DNA of 64,000 bases from Branchiostoma floridae (lineage: Eukaryota; Chordata; Leptocardii; Amphioxiformes; Branchiostomatidae). Position numbers and translations under genes: made by a program. Below the pieces are notes generated by a model. That model saw only the letters and a program-made list of their open reading frames with translations, was not told the DNA's origin and did no database searches. The stretch lies in the NCBI RefSeq assembly GCF_000003815.2, contig NC_049990.1, forward strand, positions 17,760,828 to 17,824,827. Reading direction: 5' to 3'. Positions 61,416 through 64,000 of this stretch are shown here, piece by piece; positions within the stretch are counted from its first letter, which is position 1, and every line of letters begins with the position of its first letter.

Positions 61416-64000
61416 CTGGAGAAAACGAACAGGAAAAATAAGAACACATTCCACAAAATTCTTTAAATAGTACAGGGATAGTCAACATTTTTGTCTTTTA
61501 TAATTAGTAGTAGATCAGTAGTAGTCAGTACAAACATTCTGTTTATGGTAGAATATGGGCAGTACTAGTACAAGTACTAGTATTTAATTTTTCCCAGGCA
61601 AATCAAGTGAAATGCCCTATTATTTGAGATGTACTTGAACCATTTCTAAATCTTACAAGTTACATATACATCTAGACATTTGTACTTCCTCCTTCAGTCC
61701 CGTAGCTCAATTACATTTTGAATGTTTTGTACTGAAAATTTCACATGCTGTATATCATTGAGCCTTTTCACTGAAAAACATGTAATGGTACTTCCCATTT
61801 ATTGTTTCAACAGCATATCTACATTTTATCAATTATGCATTATGATGCAATCCAATTACAAATACACCATCCACAAAACCATTCATTGTCCGGTAAGAAA
61901 ATTGTGTGGAGCCATTTGTAAAGATTAGCAACAAAACTTTAAAGAGACTACCATTACATAGTGTGCTACCATCATGACATATTATATGAATTATTATGAT
62001 GGACTGTTGCTAATCTCCAGCCCAAGAAGATCCTACAGTGGCATAAGATAGTATCATGAGCTGGCCAAGGAGTGTAGCCGGTCAGCAAATGGACACTGCA
62101 TGACTGGCTACACTCCTTGGCCAGCTTTAGTTTATGATACTATCTTAAGATACCACAGGATCTGTTTGGAGATGGATGCCCACATACATCATGAAGAAGA
62201 GTATCCCGAAGGCCAGTAAAATCAGTGCATGCACTACACTAGTAATTACTACCAATCCCATGACTCTCATGTGACCATATGGCAAACCATTATGGTATAC
62301 TGGGTGACCATTCAGCCAGAAAAAGCTCATTTGGCCTATGAACACTTGTGCTAGATGCTTAGCAGCTAAGAGGCATAGCTCAAAGATTAGAAATCTTTTA
62401 AACGTGGCAATATTTCAACACTAGCCAAACTCACTGAACGCACATTTCATGAAAAAATTATAATTTCTGCAGACTTTACTGCAGTGGCCTGTTTCTGCAT
62501 TGTCAAAAGAGTAATTTTCTATTGTATTTTGTAATGAGCTTGGCAGAAGTTCTACATTGTAAATCTTCTGCACCAGTACTAGCCATTAGCCAATCATGTG
62601 CCAAGAATATTTAGCATTTTTTCTACTCTCACATGTGCAGTGTTATAACTTTATAATGAACAAGATCTATCAGGATATTTTTTTTTATTCAAATCACCCT
62701 ACTAAATATGCAATGCATATCAACAATGCACAGTTACCATTTTTGCATGCAGATTACATATCTACCATCTTGTATGATCCTACATTAATTTTATCATAAG
62801 GATATCAAATGACATACTACTTGCTAACAGGACCATTCCATTATAGAAGTTAGAAGAGGGAGGCAAGAAGATTTTTGCACCCATGAATTGAATCACAATA
62901 GTTTCATACTGAAAACTTGTCCTCCCCTCCAACCATGAACTTTCTACATAGAGGTCCTTTACTCTATGAAAGGTGATAACCAGTACTTCAGTACTAGTAT
63001 TGTATTTCTAATACAGTACATGATAAGACTACAGTACAGTAGTAAATGAGACCTATGTCACAGTATGTGCCTCCCGCCACGTACATGTAGCGGATTGATT
63101 TATCTGGGGACTTTTCTTTCGGAGTTTGGGGACGAGAAATGCTTTATTCAATAAAGACATGACCACACCCCTCTGGAAAAAAGACTGTGAATATTGTAAT
63201 TTCAATAGAATAAACTCTATAGAAGACGAATGCCATTTTTCAATAGAATCCTGTTGCCCACACCTCTCGGATCTTCTGTAAATCACTAAATGATACTAAA
63301 TCTTGATAAATAAAAACCTTTAACCTATTTCATAAACCGTTAAAATAAATGTTAAGTTCTGTAGACAAATTCATATTCCTATAAGCAACTGGCCATGGAC
63401 AAACCATCACTCCTTACAGCAATCTGGAATGCAAAATTTTCTCTCCTTAAATTTGATTGAACACATGACAAAGCAATGTGCAAGCAACATAAACAGATTA
63501 ATCATGTAACAGGACGTTGCCTGAGTGTACAATAAACAAGGCCTGTGTGACAATAAACACTGTAATACTCAGTCAGAACAAAGGATGTTATTTCAAACAA
63601 AGGCCATGTAGACCCAACAAAGGACATGCATTTGTAAAAGGCTAGAACAATGGGGTCCAAACGGCGGTCATGTTATAGAAACTAACAACATGCTAGCCTC
63701 CTTTGATTAGAAGTCATATGGAATGTATCTTGATGTTATTGCTGTTTTCTTCTATCTTGTGTTTGCTACAGTTTTTCTGACAGCCACGTCATAACTGCTG
63801 ACAAGGAAGTAACAAAATATGTTTGGCATCCTTGATTGCTGTTATCAAAAGCAAAAGAAGGTCTGCATGGGGTCCAGACAACAATTTGCGCTGAATTTAG
63901 ATGTTTTTAGTCTGTGACCAGACCCTCTGGTCGACAGACTTTTAGTTTTGTCACGTTTACGCGCGTTCGCAGCTGTATCTGTATGTTCCCGTTGTCTGAA
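61416..64000. other. Probable first intron of the tetraspanin gene
   Basis: No exon for the missing tetraspanin N-terminus is recognisable on the - strand up to the edge, and no other gene is seen. The stretch holds AT-rich unique DNA and a palindrome at 62028-62163. Confidence 0.5.
62028..62163. mobile_element. 136-bp near-palindrome
   Basis: The left arm starts AGATCCTAC and the right arm ends with the matching CAGGATCT; arms of about 58 bp share AAGATAGTATCAT, AGCTGGCCAAGGAGTGTAGCC and their complement. The loop is about 15 bp. This resembles a compact MITE able to form a long hairpin in RNA or DNA. Confidence 0.8.

Noticed and set aside
62145-62345. Hydrophobic - strand ORF that might be the missing tetraspanin first exon
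   Set aside because: It lacks the expected CLKxLL-type N-terminus, has no donor in the right phase, and overlaps the edge of the 62028-62163 palindrome.

Overview
The window is animal genomic DNA: multi-exon protein genes with GT-AG introns, long intergenic stretches and many short transposons. The closest fit is an invertebrate deuterostome, most likely a cephalochordate (amphioxus, Branchiostoma). This is inferred from the gene set, the compact introns and the density of small foldback and hAT-like elements; no sequence search was run. Two runs of exactly 100 N (1501-1600 and 28378-28477) are assembly gaps.

Four protein-coding genes are supported. (1) A + strand membrane permease of the APC / aromatic amino-acid permease type, 11 coding exons from 3959 to 13016; its N-terminal exons lie off the left edge or were not recognised. 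(2) NKAP on the - strand, 11 coding exons from 21994 down to 16549, apparently complete at 395 codons. (3) A RAP2-type small GTPase on the + strand in one coding exon, 22945-23493. (4) A tetraspanin of the TSPAN6/TSPAN7 type on the - strand, six coding exons from 61415 down to 56993; its first exon is probably beyond the right edge.

Layout. The permease and NKAP converge tail to tail, with opposing poly(A) signals about 40 bp apart near 15.3 kb. NKAP and RAP2 are head to head, sharing about 950 bp of upstream DNA with repeated AGGTCA half-sites and a perfect CRE palindrome. From about 23.5 to 54 kb no protein gene is recognised; the stretch holds tandem repeats, dispersed repeat families, MITEs and one weak candidate terminal exon at 48311. 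The tetraspanin and its probable 3' UTR fill about 54.3-61.4 kb. The last 2.6 kb looks like its first intron.

Functionally the genes are unrelated: a transporter, a nuclear RNA/chromatin co-repressor, a membrane GTPase and a membrane organiser. Human NKAP, RAP2C and TSPAN6 are all on Xq, so the neighbourhood may preserve old chordate linkage.

The most unusual signals are an eight-copy array in the tetraspanin that repeats the end of an exon together with its splice donor, several non-autonomous transposons whose inverted repeats and target-site duplications can be read exactly (four hAT-like, one CACTA-like, one Harbinger-like, one foldback element with 9-bp duplication), and a Cys/Ile-coding minisatellite directly behind a tetraspanin exon.
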